From Branchiostoma belcheri (taxonomy: Eukaryota > Chordata > Leptocardii > Amphioxiformes > Branchiostomatidae), in NCBI RefSeq assembly GCF_001625305.1, contig NW_017804342.1, forward strand, positions 675,997 through 739,996: DNA of 64,000 nt, given 5' to 3'. The notes under the pieces were generated by a model. That model was not told where the DNA came from. It did no database searches and saw nothing but the letters and a program-made list of their open reading frames with translations. The position numbers were made by a program, and so were the translations under genes. Positions 23,737-35,940 of the stretch are shown one piece after another. How positions within the stretch are numbered: position 1 is the stretch's first letter; each line of letters opens with the position of its first letter.

Positions 23737-23760
23737 GATAAGATAATAAAATTGCACATC

Positions 23761-26700
23761 TCAGTTTGTCTGTAAAGGTCTACATTCTAAATCCACTACA
23801 AGATGGTCAACATGTGGTGCATATGACTTCACATGTTCAATACGTAAAACCTTTGTCTGCCATGTACCTCCTTGTATCTCCATCAACATGCTTTGCACAT
23901 TGTCAGCAACACTTTCAGCCCAACAATTCCATTCCTCCTTTACAGATGTAGCTCTTGTTTTCACAGAATTCGAATCTGTCTTTTGTGTTTGTCTATCTTG
24001 ACTGGCAGGAAAACATGACGCATCTGTCTTTTCTGTATTGCCTTCCTGAGTATTTTGTTCGTTGGTTTGAAGATCTTCATAACTATCTGAAGATGAAGTA
24101 CCTGCTTGCTTTTCTTTCCTGCAACATACTTCATGGCAACCATGTTTGCATTTGTCGCTGCATCTTTGGCTTTCATTCACTCCTTTCTGTAGATGTTGAT
24201 TTCCAGAAAATTTATCTAAAAGATTTTCAATTTTGCTACAACTACACAGGTTACTAGTATGTTGGCAAGAAGCACCTTTACTTTTGTGTGAATCTTTCTC
24301 AAAATCGGTGCATACATGCTGGTCTGAATCTTGTTTCAAGTTACATGTATTTGAAGTAGTGGGCTTCGTAGTGGCCATTGTTTCCTGAGTGCCAGTTTTA
24401 TGGCTGCCTGAGCCCTTTTTGGGGAAAGTCGTGACGTTTTCGTGAATATGCAGGATGCCTCCTGTGTCCGGTCTCAGGGCAGCGCAAGCCACGGGCCAGC
24501 CGTCCCGGGAGGAGGGTATCAGTCCAAGGTTTACACGGTCTGCCACGCCTCGCGGACACACCTCTCTGTTGTCCCCATGGTGAACTATGCATCTGTACAA
24601 CAAACAGATGAAGCATAGATTAACACATAGCAGTGTGCAATTGTACCAAATACAAATGACTTTTGCCAGCATATTCAGAGGTTAAAGCAAACAGCTAGTA
24701 GTTTTCTTTGTAGACTCTAAAAATATTATAGTATGATAGTTTTTCACTTGTGCAGGGCTATTTATGTTTCAAATGAGCTCCCATCTCCTGAACCATGCAA
24801 ATTCTTATCTGTGTGGTTCTACCCATGGGCAGATGCATACACCTGTTTGTTAGAATTTCAAATATCCCTTTCCCCCACCTGTCCTGGACCTTGTTGAGCT
24901 GCAGGTTCCTCCTCAGTGCCTCCACAGCTGCAGGGTTCCACTCGCAGGCGTGCACCTCTGCTGCCTTCCCATGAACCAGGAAGGGCAGGGTGAAGTACCC
25001 AATACCTGCAGGATAAACATTCAAGTGTGGTTACAGTTTTCTGCAAGGTACATGTATGGTCATCTACAGGAACTGAACAAGAAAATGGCACATCAGGGGC
25101 ATTGACTGGAAGTTAGGTCAAAGGTTCTAGAAAAGGTTGTTTCATTTTCTGTCTTTAATTTCTTGCAATACGCATGTCTGTTGCCTTATGGGCAGCAACG
25201 AGAAAGTAGTCCGTCCATTCAATAACAATAACAATGAAAGTCAGTGGGCCAGTGCATAGACAGGGTCAGCAATAAATAAACAATTGATTGAACATATCAA
25301 GAGATTCACAAAACCCGAAATTATTTTACAGAGCTGTGCAGTGTCTACTGTCTGTGATATACAACCATTATACAAACCTGCGTATAGGTCCACGACTGTT
25401 TCCCCCTCACAGTCCATCCTGGCTACACGCAGCTTCTCTGTGATGTTACCAGGAGAGAACATGCACCTCGTCACATCATAGGTGTACCTGAAAATAAACA
25501 ATGCAAAGAAATCTTCCACGAAAGTAACAACTTTATTCATGTACTCAGGTTATACATCTATTCATACTGTTCTACATTTTGAGCCCAATACTAGTTTTGA
25601 TTCATTAGTTTCTGGATTTTTTTGAGAACCAAGGAAAATTAATTGTTGTGGACTAGAGGTGGTATTCCTGGACCTTACAGTTATACTCATCAGAGTTGGT
25701 AACAGTCAGCTGAGTCTGAAAACTCTTCCACCTGCCATGACTGCAGATTTCATGAATTGCATATGTTTAGAAGAGATAAACACTGTGCAATTTTACCATT
25801 GTTGTTAGAAAGAGGGCAGGACACAATAATTATCCTCTTAACACTGTTTTACCATAAGAATATCTTAGGTTCCTCCCACATGGGGCAGGGCGGGGCAGTC
25901 TAATGATGATCCACTCTCAAGTGGATTAATTAGTTTGATACATTTGCAGAACTGGTCTTCCTGCGTAGGAGATTTCAACCTCCTTTTAACTCCATGGTTA
26001 AACATATAGTATAACCACAAGTACTGGCTTTTTGCTTGTGTCATATTAATTATAATTTGAATCCTCTGGCAGCCATGTTGATCTGTACAGTAGAGCAGAT
26101 GTGCAAATTGTACTCAAACATGGCGCAAATGACATCATGTATCAAAAGCCTGTATAAAAATTAAACATACATGTGAAACATTAGGAGCGAGTAGAAACAG
26201 GAAAACTCCCGGGACGCCGGGAATCAAACCCACGCTGAACCCAGGCAGCCAGCTTGTGACACCAGTGCACTAACCACAACTCCAAAAGGTCCGGACCCTT
26301 TGGAATGGTTCAGTTAGACTTAGAGGTGCTGCAGTGCTTGAACCCAACTGTTACACATGTATATACTGTACTTCTTATCTACCTACCTGATCCCATTGTC
26401 TGTGTGCTCCACCCATCCATGGTTACCTAGCAACAGCTCCATCCTGGGTGACCTGTAGGGGTCGTCCTGTATGTTCCCTCTCCTGGCCAGTCTGGTGCCC
26501 CCCAGGGACTCAGCTACCAGCTGCCAGAAACATCCACACATCTGACACAACTGTCCTTCACTCTCACAGCCCTGCTGGTGAACCTTAGCATGGATCATGT
26601 CTCTCCATCTGGGAGATCTGAAAAGGAACATTTCTAACTTGCAAATCCATACCTTTAGACCTGAGAACCAGTAAATAACTGTATATTATATTCATGAATA

Positions 26701-27324
26701 TAATAGGGAGTCCCTTAGTAATATAGTCTTTGGCTAGTTGGGACACCCTGGCTTCTTTGTAAGCTGAAATAAATTTTAAAAAAATGTGGACAAATATACT
26801 TATTGCAATCTTAAAATGGCTGTAATCATTATCATTATGAAACATAACTGCACTAATCTGCACACAAATGAAAGTTCTGAAGCAGTTTCTTTTCATAAAG
26901 TCATAAATAAACATGCAGAAATCAACATCAATGCTGAGGCACACCTAAAACAAAAATCTGGCAAAAGGATGAGGTCCCCGTGTTTCTCCCATTTCGTTGG
27001 AATGTCCCTTCCCAGCTCGTCATCGAACTCTTCTGCGTCCAAAAACTTAGAGATGGCTGTCCGCAGTCGTTGTTGAGGGGAAATGTGTTGTTTTCTTCTA
27101 GATGGTGGGAGGGGGGCATCATCCAAAACTCGGTGTTCCAAACCTCCTAAAACATCATTTATTTCTGTGCATGAGCAAGTCTTCAGGGGAATTACGGCTT
27201 CTCCATCTGTTAGGACTTGAATCCTCCTTGATCTGTCGAATAAGCCCGACGTTTCGAATTTCTTTCGAACGTTTTGGGCGTCCTCTTTTTTCACAGCCAC
27301 ACAAAAATCCATGGGCGCGGCCAT
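23761..27324 (-). CDS. TRMT12: tRNA wybutosine-synthesizing protein 2 (TYW2/TRMT12)
   Basis: The enzyme transfers the 3-amino-3-carboxypropyl group of S-adenosylmethionine to the imG-14 base at position 37 of tRNA-Phe in wybutosine synthesis. Five exons: 27324-26945, 26617-26387, 25487-25378, 25005-24879, 24592-23761; all GT/AG and phase-compatible; 559 residues. Supporting blocks are LLLGNHGWVEHTDNGIR, FSPGNITEKLRVA, the SAM-binding VDLYAGIGYFTLPF (about 236-249) with ACEWNP, HGDNR (287-291), LGLIPSS (305-311), GGILHIHENV and the C-terminal VKSYAPHVDHLVVDLEC. It is longer than the roughly 450-residue vertebrate enzyme because exon 5 carries a Cys/Ser/Thr-rich insert at about 337-499. The start lies in CAAGATGGCC, a YY1-type context. 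The gene is divergent from ATAD3. Confidence 0.95.
26205..26285 (-). mobile_element. tRNA-derived SINE fragment in TYW2 intron 2
   Basis: The minus strand reads GTGGTTAGTGCACTGG (A-box-like) and later GGGTTTGATTCCCGGCGTCC (B-box-like). The similar B-box segment GGGAATCGAACCCGCG occurs at 63476. No intact cloverleaf is seen. Confidence 0.6.
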
Positions 27325-27653
27325 CTTGAAAAATCCTCCAGAGTAACATAGCTCGTTATTGGCAAACTATCCATTATGAATGAAAGAAATCACCCATAAA
27401 TGTTTAATTTACGTCATATATATAAAAAACGTAGAGTCATAAGATTTAATAATTATGATTGAAATGGTTTGTTGCTTATAGTGCTTACGGTTTGAGAAAA
27501 ACGAATTTTTGAGAAACGAATTTTGATGCTCTGTACAACGTGCTACTGTTACGTAGGCGCGATTACCCGGCGATTTAACAGAGGTGAAACCGCACGTGCG
27601 AGTTGCATCACTAAAGATTTCTCTCCTCAGAAAGGTTACAACAAATCGCCGCA
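27325..27653. promoter_or_regulatory. Divergent promoter of TYW2 (minus) and ATAD3 (plus)
   Basis: Only 329 bp separate the two start codons. The TYW2 end carries a YY1-type CAAGATGGCCGCG overlapping its ATG (27328-27316). The ATAD3 side carries an E-box CACGTG at 27593-27598, about 56 bp before its ATG. No TATA box is obvious on the ATAD3 side. Confidence 0.75.
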
Positions 27654-30600
27654 ATGTCGTGGCTGTTCGGAGTTAAGAAGGACCAGTACCCACAGGACTT
27701 TACCCAGTTCGCGAACCCCCCACCCCCTCCGGACGATAAGGGGAAGGGGTCGTCGGACAGTTCGGAAGGCGGCGGCGGTGGTGGGGGAGGGGGAGGGTGG
27801 AAGTTCGACCCGACGGGACTCGAACGAGCGGCGACCGCGGCACGAGAGCTGGACAAGTCCGGTAAGTCTGCGTCTCTGTAGAGATGGTAATTGAGCTATC
27901 GAGCTGTGATAGCTTGATGTTGGGGTTTTCTGCCATAATTGTGAGCTTAGAAAACCAAGATATCAGTACTACAATTGCAAGATGTGACTTACAACGTTGT
28001 ACGTTGTAATCCATATGATTTATCAAAGGAAAAATCAGATGTATGCAGTAAGATTTATTTCATGTTAAATATAGATGGCTATGATCATGGTAAAATATGT
28101 ATTTTGCTTGACCTCTGGATGTGAACATGCCAAAATGAAGGTCACAAATATTCATGAATATTCACAGTAATCCTGGAATGACCAGACTGTCACCATTGGC
28201 AGTATACGGGCTAGCTCCAAATTCTACCATAGATAGCACGTCAGCAGAATGTACTGCACACACGAAAACTGGATTTTTCACGATTTTCCTCAAGGTTGCA
28301 TCAGAATTTTGCCCATCAGCATTGCAGATGATTTTTTTCCAATGCAACATTTAAGTCTACTCTACTCTACTCTACTCTACTCTAACTAAGGGTTTTGCGC
28401 AGGTGGGGTACGTTATGCCGGCTTGCAAGCCAAGCATAGACACCCCTCAGTTAGACCCCGAGTATTTAATGTAAGTGGGGCTGGCCTGTGTACTGGTCCT
28501 GTTAATTCTGCCACCCAGGCTAAAGCCATAAATGAACCTGAGTTGCCTTGAAGGCTTAATCTCCAAGCAGATTCGGTGGGGCAGGGGGACTTTATATTGG
28601 CCAGTCCTGTATCCATTGGCCGCCTGTATCCATTGNNNNNNNNNNNNNNNNNNNNCGGCCAATGGATACAGGACTGGCCAAATATAAAGTCCCCCTGCCC
28701 CACCGAATCTGCTTGGAGATTATTGAAGGCTTCCCTGATTGACTGTTGTCCTTTGCTCCCCCCTCCTCCAGTCAATGCTAAAGAGGCTCTTCAGCTGGCT
28801 CGCATGCAGGAAGAGACAAAACAGTTGGAGCAGCAGAAGGAAATTAAAGTATGTTATAGTCTTCACTCTTTTATTCATTACATGAACAATACATAGATTG
28901 TAGGTTTTACATTGATCTTGTATTGTATGGCCAGTCTGACCAAGCTGGTGTTTTACACTGAAGGACACTTATTCTGGCTATACAGAAACCGATACAGTCA
29001 TGTTTCAAGGCAAACGGAAGGTCTTTCAATTCACAGTTTAGTGGAACCAGCATGTTCTTCAACTGTCTAACCTGCTAAGGTCTTTAGTGTGCATGTAATA
29101 CATCAGATCTATAAAACCTTATGTAAGAAATAGGTCTATGCCATTAACTGTAACATGATCCATGTCTGTTCATGTAGCAATATGAGGCAGCTGTGGAGCA
29201 GGCCAGGATCCAGGGGAAACAGGTGGAGGGGGAGGAGAGGAGGAAAACTATGGCAGCCGAGACTAAACAACATCAGGAGGTAAGGAACATCCTCAGCTTC
29301 TCAAGGAGCTTCTTTCACACGACCAGAGTATTGGGTATAACTGCAGAGATGGGATTGTGCTAATGTTTACTGAAACTGACTTCAATATTTGAATGTCTCT
29401 TTTCTTTATAAAATGCTATTAGGAAAGGGCTGAATCTGTATGATTGACTATAAACGTGAGCCTTAGCAAAGCTGCATTGCACTAGTGGCGACTCAAAAAA
29501 AGCATCCTGCTTTACCTCAATTGAGGATGACTAAAGGTGAAGAGAGACTAGCCTAGGTACCATCCTGGTTAGTTTACGTCCGCTTCCATAATCATTCCCA
29601 CAAGGGGAATACAGACAGAGAGCCAATCAGCGAGCTTGCACAAAATCTGGACGAATACTAGTATTGGAATCTCCGACGGCCCGTGTAGCACTGGTCCCAG
29701 ACTGGTTGGTGGGAGCGACTGTACATGTGGGAGTGGACGTAAGCTAACTGCAGGATGGTACCCAAGCTAGTGAAGAGATACTTGGGAAGAAAAACATCTT
29801 TTACACTTACCACTACCAGCATTTGGTCCCTTTGTAGACAAAACTTCACAAAGTGTACCCAAACCTCTAATAAAATTGTAGTAATTGTAGTTGTTGTATC
29901 CTCCCCCACAGCGAGCACAGTACCAGGACCAGCTGGCCCGTCGGCGCTACGATGATCAGCTGATTCAGCAGAAGAGGATGCAGGAAGAACAGCTGGCCAG
30001 ACAGGAGGAGTCTGTCAAGAAACAGGAGGCCATGAGGAAAGGTACTCACAATGGCTGTCAATGAGATTCATGTGGTCTTGTGAAGATTCATCAAATCATA
30101 AGGTCTGGTAACACATTGGTGCATGAGTGTAGAAAGCATGTGAACAATGGCTTTACAAGCTTTCTACACTCATGTACCAATGTCTTACCAGATTTGTGAT
30201 CCTTGAGATTGAATAAATCTACTAGACCACATGAACCATATTGACCTCCTTTGGATACCCAAAACCTGGTGAAAGAGTGAACTGAAAGATTGGCGTGAAA
30301 TAAAGTTTGTCAAATTTTGATTTTTTGAAGATTTAGAGATAAGACTATTTTTAAGTCTAACACAATCAGTGTTGTGTGAATGTCTTTCATAAAGCCACCA
30401 TTTTTGGCCTTACAATAAGTTACATAAGTGTACTACTATTAGAATAAAACTGTACATGGAAATTGCCTCAAGAATGCGATGTGGATTTGGTATGTCCTAA
30501 GCTTTATTGTGATCATTTTCTTCAGCTACGATGGAATACGAAGCCCAGCTCCGTCTGCAAAACGACATGAAGAAAATCGAAGCAGAGACGACAGCGAAGG

Positions 30601-33600
30601 CGAAAGCAGACCGCGAGAACCAGGACCTGAACCTGGAGCAGATCAGACTAAAGGCCTCCGAACACAGAACTACAGTCATGGAGGGCATCAAGTAAGTTGT
30701 AGTGAAAACAACACATCATACTAGTAGGGTTATACCACTCCGTGAAGGGCACAGACCCTTTCAATGGCTAAGACAAGACGGGGCTTCGACAGGCCTCCAT
30801 CTGTGTGATCTGTACTGTATCACCATCTCCAAAATAGTAGTATTTGGACCAGGAGCATGTCCCTACTCTTTTTTCAAAAGGCGTAGTCAAGTGGGTTCTT
30901 AAACGTGTGTACAGTGTGTCTCTCCCCATACATTTTGACTGGTAACAGGCCACAGTAATAATGCCCTCTTGTGCATTGCTCCAGAACTGCAGGTGCAGTA
31001 TTGGGGGATGGCTTCAAGGCTTTTATCGCCGATTGGGACAAAGTTTCAGCCACAGTGAGTTGTACCACTTTCTTTCTTCCTTCTCGTAAAGTGCCTCCAA
31101 TTTTTCCACCACAGTACATTTTAATCATTTGTCATAATTCTGCATTATGTTTAAAAGATTATTTTTACTGAGTCAGGTACATGACATATTTACATGGAGA
31201 AGTCACATACAAGACACATAAAAATGTTCTAGATGTAACACAATTTCTTTGTCTGGAATATTTTGTATCTTTATTAAAACCCCAAGTGCTACAACCTTCA
31301 AATAAGTAATTTAAAAATATTAATAACATTATATTAAATTTTAGAAACAATCCAATGTTTTTTATTGTAAAATTTACAGCTGTGTGTTATTTCATTGTTC
31401 TGTAGGTTGCAGGTCTGACATTACTAGCAGTAGGTGTATATTCAGCCCGAGGTGCGACCGGGGTAGCAGCGCGGTACATCGAGGCCAGACTAGGGAAACC
31501 TGCACTCGTCAGGGAGACCTCCAGAATAAGTGTCTTCGAGGGACTCAGACATCCAATCACGGTGAGACAAGTCACCAGAAGTAAAGTTAGGAAGATGATG
31601 ACTATCTCTCAAGAGGAAGTTATGCTGAATTCCTCTTTCCTAGAGCTACATCACTATAGAACAAGCTTCCTTGAAAAATGTATAAAAGGTAGTTTTAACT
31701 TCTGCTCCCAGCGGTGACATCAGTGTAATGATGTTGTTCCCAATTTTCAGACAGTTAAAAGATTGATGACCAAACCAGAGGATGCACTGGAGGGAATTGT
31801 CTTCAATGTAAGTTTTTTTTGTTCTTTGACATTGAAAAGTTTAGCAAAAAATATGTCAGCTGAAATTCTTAGGGGCAAAGGAAGTATGAAACTTCAAGCA
31901 TGTTAGAGATCCCATAACACTTATCAAAAAGAGAAGGGGTCCCTCCCAATGTGAGTGGATCAGACCTTACACCAGTTACAGTCTTGTCTTACACAGCTTG
32001 TACTTACTGTTCAAACCTGGTGTGTTATGCTTAAATGCAATCTACTGGTTATGCAAAACAAAGAAACAAACAAAATGTCATTCCACAACTAATACAAATA
32101 CTGAAGAAGTAAAATAATGACTTTTTTCTCAACTCTGCAGCCGTCCTTGGAATCTCGTGTCCGAGATATCGCCATAGCAACCAGAAACACGAAGGCAAAC
32201 CGCGGTGTGTACAGAAACATCCTGTTCCACGGACCCCCTGGTACAGGCAAGACCATGTTCGCAAAGGTGAGGCAGAACTGGAATAGGCATTTAAAGAATG
32301 GTAGAATTAAAAGTTAACAGTTTTGCATTTTAGATTTATGATAATGCACATGGATAGTACATTTATGTCATGTACATAAAAAAATTGTGAATGCATTTGT
32401 ATTGTATACTTCTTACGTTTTGTAAGCTATCTAACTCATCAATGAATAGCTTTATTCCAACAAAATATCAAGATTTTGTGCACGAAGAAGGTTTGTCGCT
32501 AACAACAAGCCAACTTTTACATTTAATGTTATCTTATCTCACTATAAATGTGAAACAATGTAACTGTATTCTGCGCCTGAACACAAAAATGTACTTTTAT
32601 GTTTCAGAGCTTAGCGTTGCATTCTGGGATGGACTATGCCATTATGACAGGAGGGGACGTAGCTCCGATGGGTCGGGAGGGGGTGACAGCCATGCACAAA
32701 GTGTTCGACTGGGCAGGCACCAGCAGAAGGGGGTAAGTCATCTGTATGGGAAAAAAATTAACATGAAAACATCTCTTTTTTTTGTGAAACACAGTTAACA
32801 TATGTTATATTATTTCACCAGTAAACCATGAAAAATGGCACCATAACTCTAGATCTACATGTGCAGTATGGTTGCCAACTTCAGTGTCATTTTTGAGACT
32901 TGAATAGTGATACAAAATGTATCTGATGCAGAGTTGCATATGACATACTGTCATATTTTCTACCTGTCACAAAACTGCATTATGACTATGTATACATGTG
33001 GATGTTGATGGTCACATTTCCATTGACAGTCATGTTCAAGTGGGTTTCAATCTCAAGATACAAATGTCAACTCAGCCTACATGGATCGTTGTAGGTGTTT
33101 ACATGTACCATTCAGTAGACTAAGTGTAAAGTATGTAATCCCACATTGATTCCTGCACAGGCTACTGCTGTTTGTGGACGAGTCTGATGCATTCCTCAGG
33201 AAAAGGGCCACAGTAAGTACAACAACAACAACAACAAAACATATACATGTATCAAACTACATGTACATTCTTTGTACAAAAGTTGTCATATCAGACAGAA
33301 CATGAAAAGTACAGTTATGTAACTGCATTACCAGTAACAGTGAAATAAATTGTGGATGCGTAATATACCAGTAAGCTTACCAGTATTGAAGAATTTGTAT
33401 CTGTATCTGTATCTGTATAGCTGGTATAACCGCCCTTTGGCGTACAGATACATGTATCAAACTACATGTACATTCTTTGTACAAAAGTTGTCATATCAGA
33501 TAGAACATGAAAAGTACAGTTATGTAACTGCATTACCGGTAACAGCGAAATAACTTGACGATGTGTAATATACCAGTAAGCTTACCAGTATTGAAGAATT

Positions 33601-35280
33601 TGTATCTGTATCTGTATAGCTGGTATAACCGCCCTTTGGCGTAACACACACAGAAGCTGAAATACAGGCAATACTTGATGAAGCTTTAAGATAAATGTTT
33701 ATAGCTCATAGTAGGTAGGTAGCTCATAGTAAGTCTCCCTTTGGTAACATGTGCTGTATTTTTCCTTCTCTATCCACAGGAGAAGATCAGTGAAGATCTC
33801 CGTAGCACACTTAATGCATTCCTGTACCGAACCGGCGAACAGTCGAGAAAGTAAGTCTGATATGGTTTCTTCAGCGGCTGATTCTTAATATGGCACAAGA
33901 ACATGATTGTAGATAAGATAATGACACTGCCCGCCGCGCCAGGATGCCTGGTCCACAGTACAAATTGCACTTGTCACAAACCTAGTGGAAGAACAGCTTT
34001 CATACCAACAAATCGTGTGTGTCTGCCCAATTCTTGTGTTGTAAGTAGATGTATTTATAAATGAAATAAACTGTCTAGTAATCCACCTAGTCCTCAGTAC
34101 AATGCAGTTGTCCCTCTTGTTGTGACCAGTGGAAGATTATTTTTTGCTCTGTTTCCCAGGTTCATGTTGGTCCTGGCCAGTAACCAGCCTGAGCAGCTGG
34201 ACTGGGCGATTAACGACCGTCTGGATGAGATAGTTCTGTTTGACCTGCCTGGTCTGGAGGAGCGGGAACGGCTGGTCAGGCTGTACTTCGACAAGTACGT
34301 CCTGCAGCCCGCTGCTGAGGGCAGGGGGAGGTAAGGGTCACTCTTATTTTAGGCCACAATAATTTCATATCTCAGTTTCCAGATTTGTTGCATGTTTTTT
34401 TCAAATGTTGTTGCATGAGTCAAAAGATAGTAAAAAGTTCATATTACCTCTTAACATTTTTGAAAACTGCTTTGAAAAACAGTGTACATGTAGTTATGTC
34501 CCACAAGTATGCACAGTTATCTTCTTAGTCTCATTTTTCAGGATAGAAGATACAAATTTATATATGCAACTGGGCAGAAATATGTTAGTACATGTTACCA
34601 TTCTGCTGTTGTGTTATGTAGGAGAATAAAGGTGGCAGACTTTGACTACGGTGCCAAGTGTTCGGAGATCGCCAGAACTGTGGAGGGATTGTCTGGCAGG
34701 GAGATCGCCAAACTGGGGGTGGCCTGGCAGGTAAGTTACTTGAACTAGTGGTTTTTGAAGGTTCTGGGTTCAAATCCCTTGCAGTCCATTGTTGTGTTCT
34801 TTGGAAAGACACTTAACACCTATTTCCTCACTTGACTCTGTGAAAATGTGTACCTAGTTTCAGTTGGAGACATCTTCTTGGAAAGGACATGGAAGTCCCT
34901 TATTTAAGGAGACACACCTCGAGCATGTTAAAGATACCACCACACAGGGATCCTTCCTGGTGTGAGGGGTTCAAACCTTACAGTTTGGTCTGAAGTTTAA
35001 CATCTTTGAAGAGGTGATAGTCACCTGTTATATCAATCTTTCCACAAATGTGGCAAATCTTCATGAATTATATGGTTACCCTATCCGTCCCCCCCAGGCC
35101 ACAGCCTATGCCTCTGAAGACGGTGTTCTCGGTGAAGACCTGATCGACGCTCGTGTCCAGGACGCGGTGGTCGCACACAGGCAGAAGATGGAGTGGCTCC
35201 AGACACAGACCCCAGAGTCTGCCGGCAGCCCTCCTCCCGCAAAGTCAGCACCTGGTCCTCGGGAAGGGAGCAAGTATTGA
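27654..35280 (+). CDS. ATAD3: ATPase family AAA domain-containing protein 3 (ATAD3)
   Basis: Mitochondrial inner-membrane AAA+ ATPase linked to nucleoid organisation and cristae. Fifteen exons: 27654-27861, 28772-28848, 29178-29279, 29912-30041, 30526-30691, 30985-31054, 31406-31561, 31751-31807, 32141-32266, 32608-32732, 33161-33212, 33780-33850, 34160-34330, 34622-34730, 35098-35280; all GT/AG; 600 residues, close to vertebrate length. Features in order: conserved start MSWLFG; Pro- and Gly-rich segment with ten glycines (39-48); FDPTGLERA; coiled coil rich in Gln/Glu/Lys (about 70-235); transmembrane [14 protein letters not shown] (about 252-268); Walker A GPPGTGKT (353-360); Walker B LLLFVDES (407-414); sensor [10 protein letters not shown]; ending in a Pro/Ser-rich tail. 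The whole chain matches the family without gaps. The 20-N gap lies in intron 1 and does not affect coding sequence. Confidence 0.97.
28353..28385. repeat. (CTACT)n pentanucleotide microsatellite
   Basis: Six to seven tandem TCTAC units in ATAD3 intron 1. Confidence 0.85.
28557..28722. mobile_element. Palindromic MITE containing the assembly gap
   Basis: The left end TAATCTCCAAGCAGATTCGG and right end CCGAATCTGCTTGGAGATTA are perfect inverted repeats. Arms pair through GACTTTATATTGGCCAGTCC and GTATCCATTGGCCG. A 9-bp direct repeat TTGAAGGCT flanks it (28548-28556 and 28723-28731). The 20 N (28636-28655) sit near the loop, so the true element length is uncertain. Confidence 0.88.
28636..28655. 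other. Assembly gap of 20 N
   Basis: Twenty ambiguous bases inside a palindromic element. CCTGTATCCATTG is repeated just before the gap, which suggests a local mis-join. Confidence 0.99.
30067..30235. mobile_element. Palindromic MITE in ATAD3 intron 4
   Basis: The terminal TTCATGTGGTCT (30067-30078) is mirrored by AGACCACATGAA (30224-30235). An inner pair GCATGAGTGTAGAAAGC (30121-30137) / GCTTTCTACACTCATG (30159-30174) is almost perfect, and the segments between also pair imperfectly. No clear target duplication was seen. Confidence 0.75.
31880..31995 (+). mobile_element. SINE 3' fragment in ATAD3 intron 8
   Basis: The block CAAGCATGTTAGAGATCCCA, followed by GGGTCCCTCCCAATGTGAGTGG and CAGACCTTACA, parallels the tail of the SINE at 34745-34990 (GAGCATGTTAAAGATACCAC, GGATCCTTCCTGGTGTGAGG). 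Confidence 0.6.
33245..33643. repeat. Recent 205-bp tandem duplication in ATAD3 intron 11
   Basis: The unit starting ACATGTATCAAACTACATGT occurs at 33245 and again at 33450, with few substitutions. Each unit ends with the TGTATC hexamer tract (three versus two units) and the GTATAGCTGGTATAACCGCC block, so the duplication includes a probable retroelement tail. Confidence 0.9.
34745..34990 (+). mobile_element. tRNA-derived SINE in ATAD3 intron 14
   Basis: A B-box-like GGTTCTGGGTTCAAATCCC is followed by TTGTGTTCTTTGGAAAGACA, CACTTAACACCTATTTCCTC and a tail GAGCATGTTAAAGATACCAC. The middle block resembles 52985-53060. This organisation is like deuterostome SINEs; family naming needs a library search. 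Confidence 0.65.
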
Positions 35281-35925
35281 TGTCTCTTTCTCTCTTAAGT
35301 GTTGTCAAACTTTTACTCTTGAGAAGTTCAAAAAGGAGCAGAGAGCTCACATTTTTAGGACCAACTCTTTACTTAGAGAAGGAAATTATTTGCTTAGACA
35401 TCCAGGTAATGAGATACACAAGAAAACAGTTACTCATCAAACAACTTGATAGATTTTAAAAACTGTCAGATGTTTCAAGTAGCGTCCACTTCAGTGACTG
35501 ACGAAAAATTGGGAATGCTGCTTTGGAACTTCACAGAATCTAAAAGATCTGCTTGAAAAATTGCGGAAGTGGAAGCTTCCATTTCTAAACTCTGCTCCTG
35601 CCAGAACTTTGGAAAGAGAGTGGTTGTCCTTCTATGTGCAAAGTTTTATAGAAAGTTTGTCATGAGAGTGGATGTACGTGTGAAAACTATAATGACAGAC
35701 AGAAGGTACTTAGGGTCTGACAGTGTCATAATAACTACAATCTTCAGTCTACATGCCAATGATTTAAACTACCTTTTTGTAAAGCATCTAAAATCAAAGA
35801 CTATATTGTAAATGAGATGTTGGAGTGCAATATTAACTTCTGACTACTTCAGAGGTAGTAGTCAGAATGCACTTTTTCATTTATCATGTTACTGATAAGT
35901 AACTTCTGTGAATACTTTCATCAGG
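35281..35925. other. ATAD3 3' UTR or downstream sequence
   Basis: No open frame of note. The sequence TGTTTCAAGTAGCGTCCACTTCAGTGACTGA (35472-35502) is a diverged reverse-complement match to part of the element at 38704-38881. Confidence 0.45.
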
Positions 35926-35940
35926 TTGGTAAGACACATG

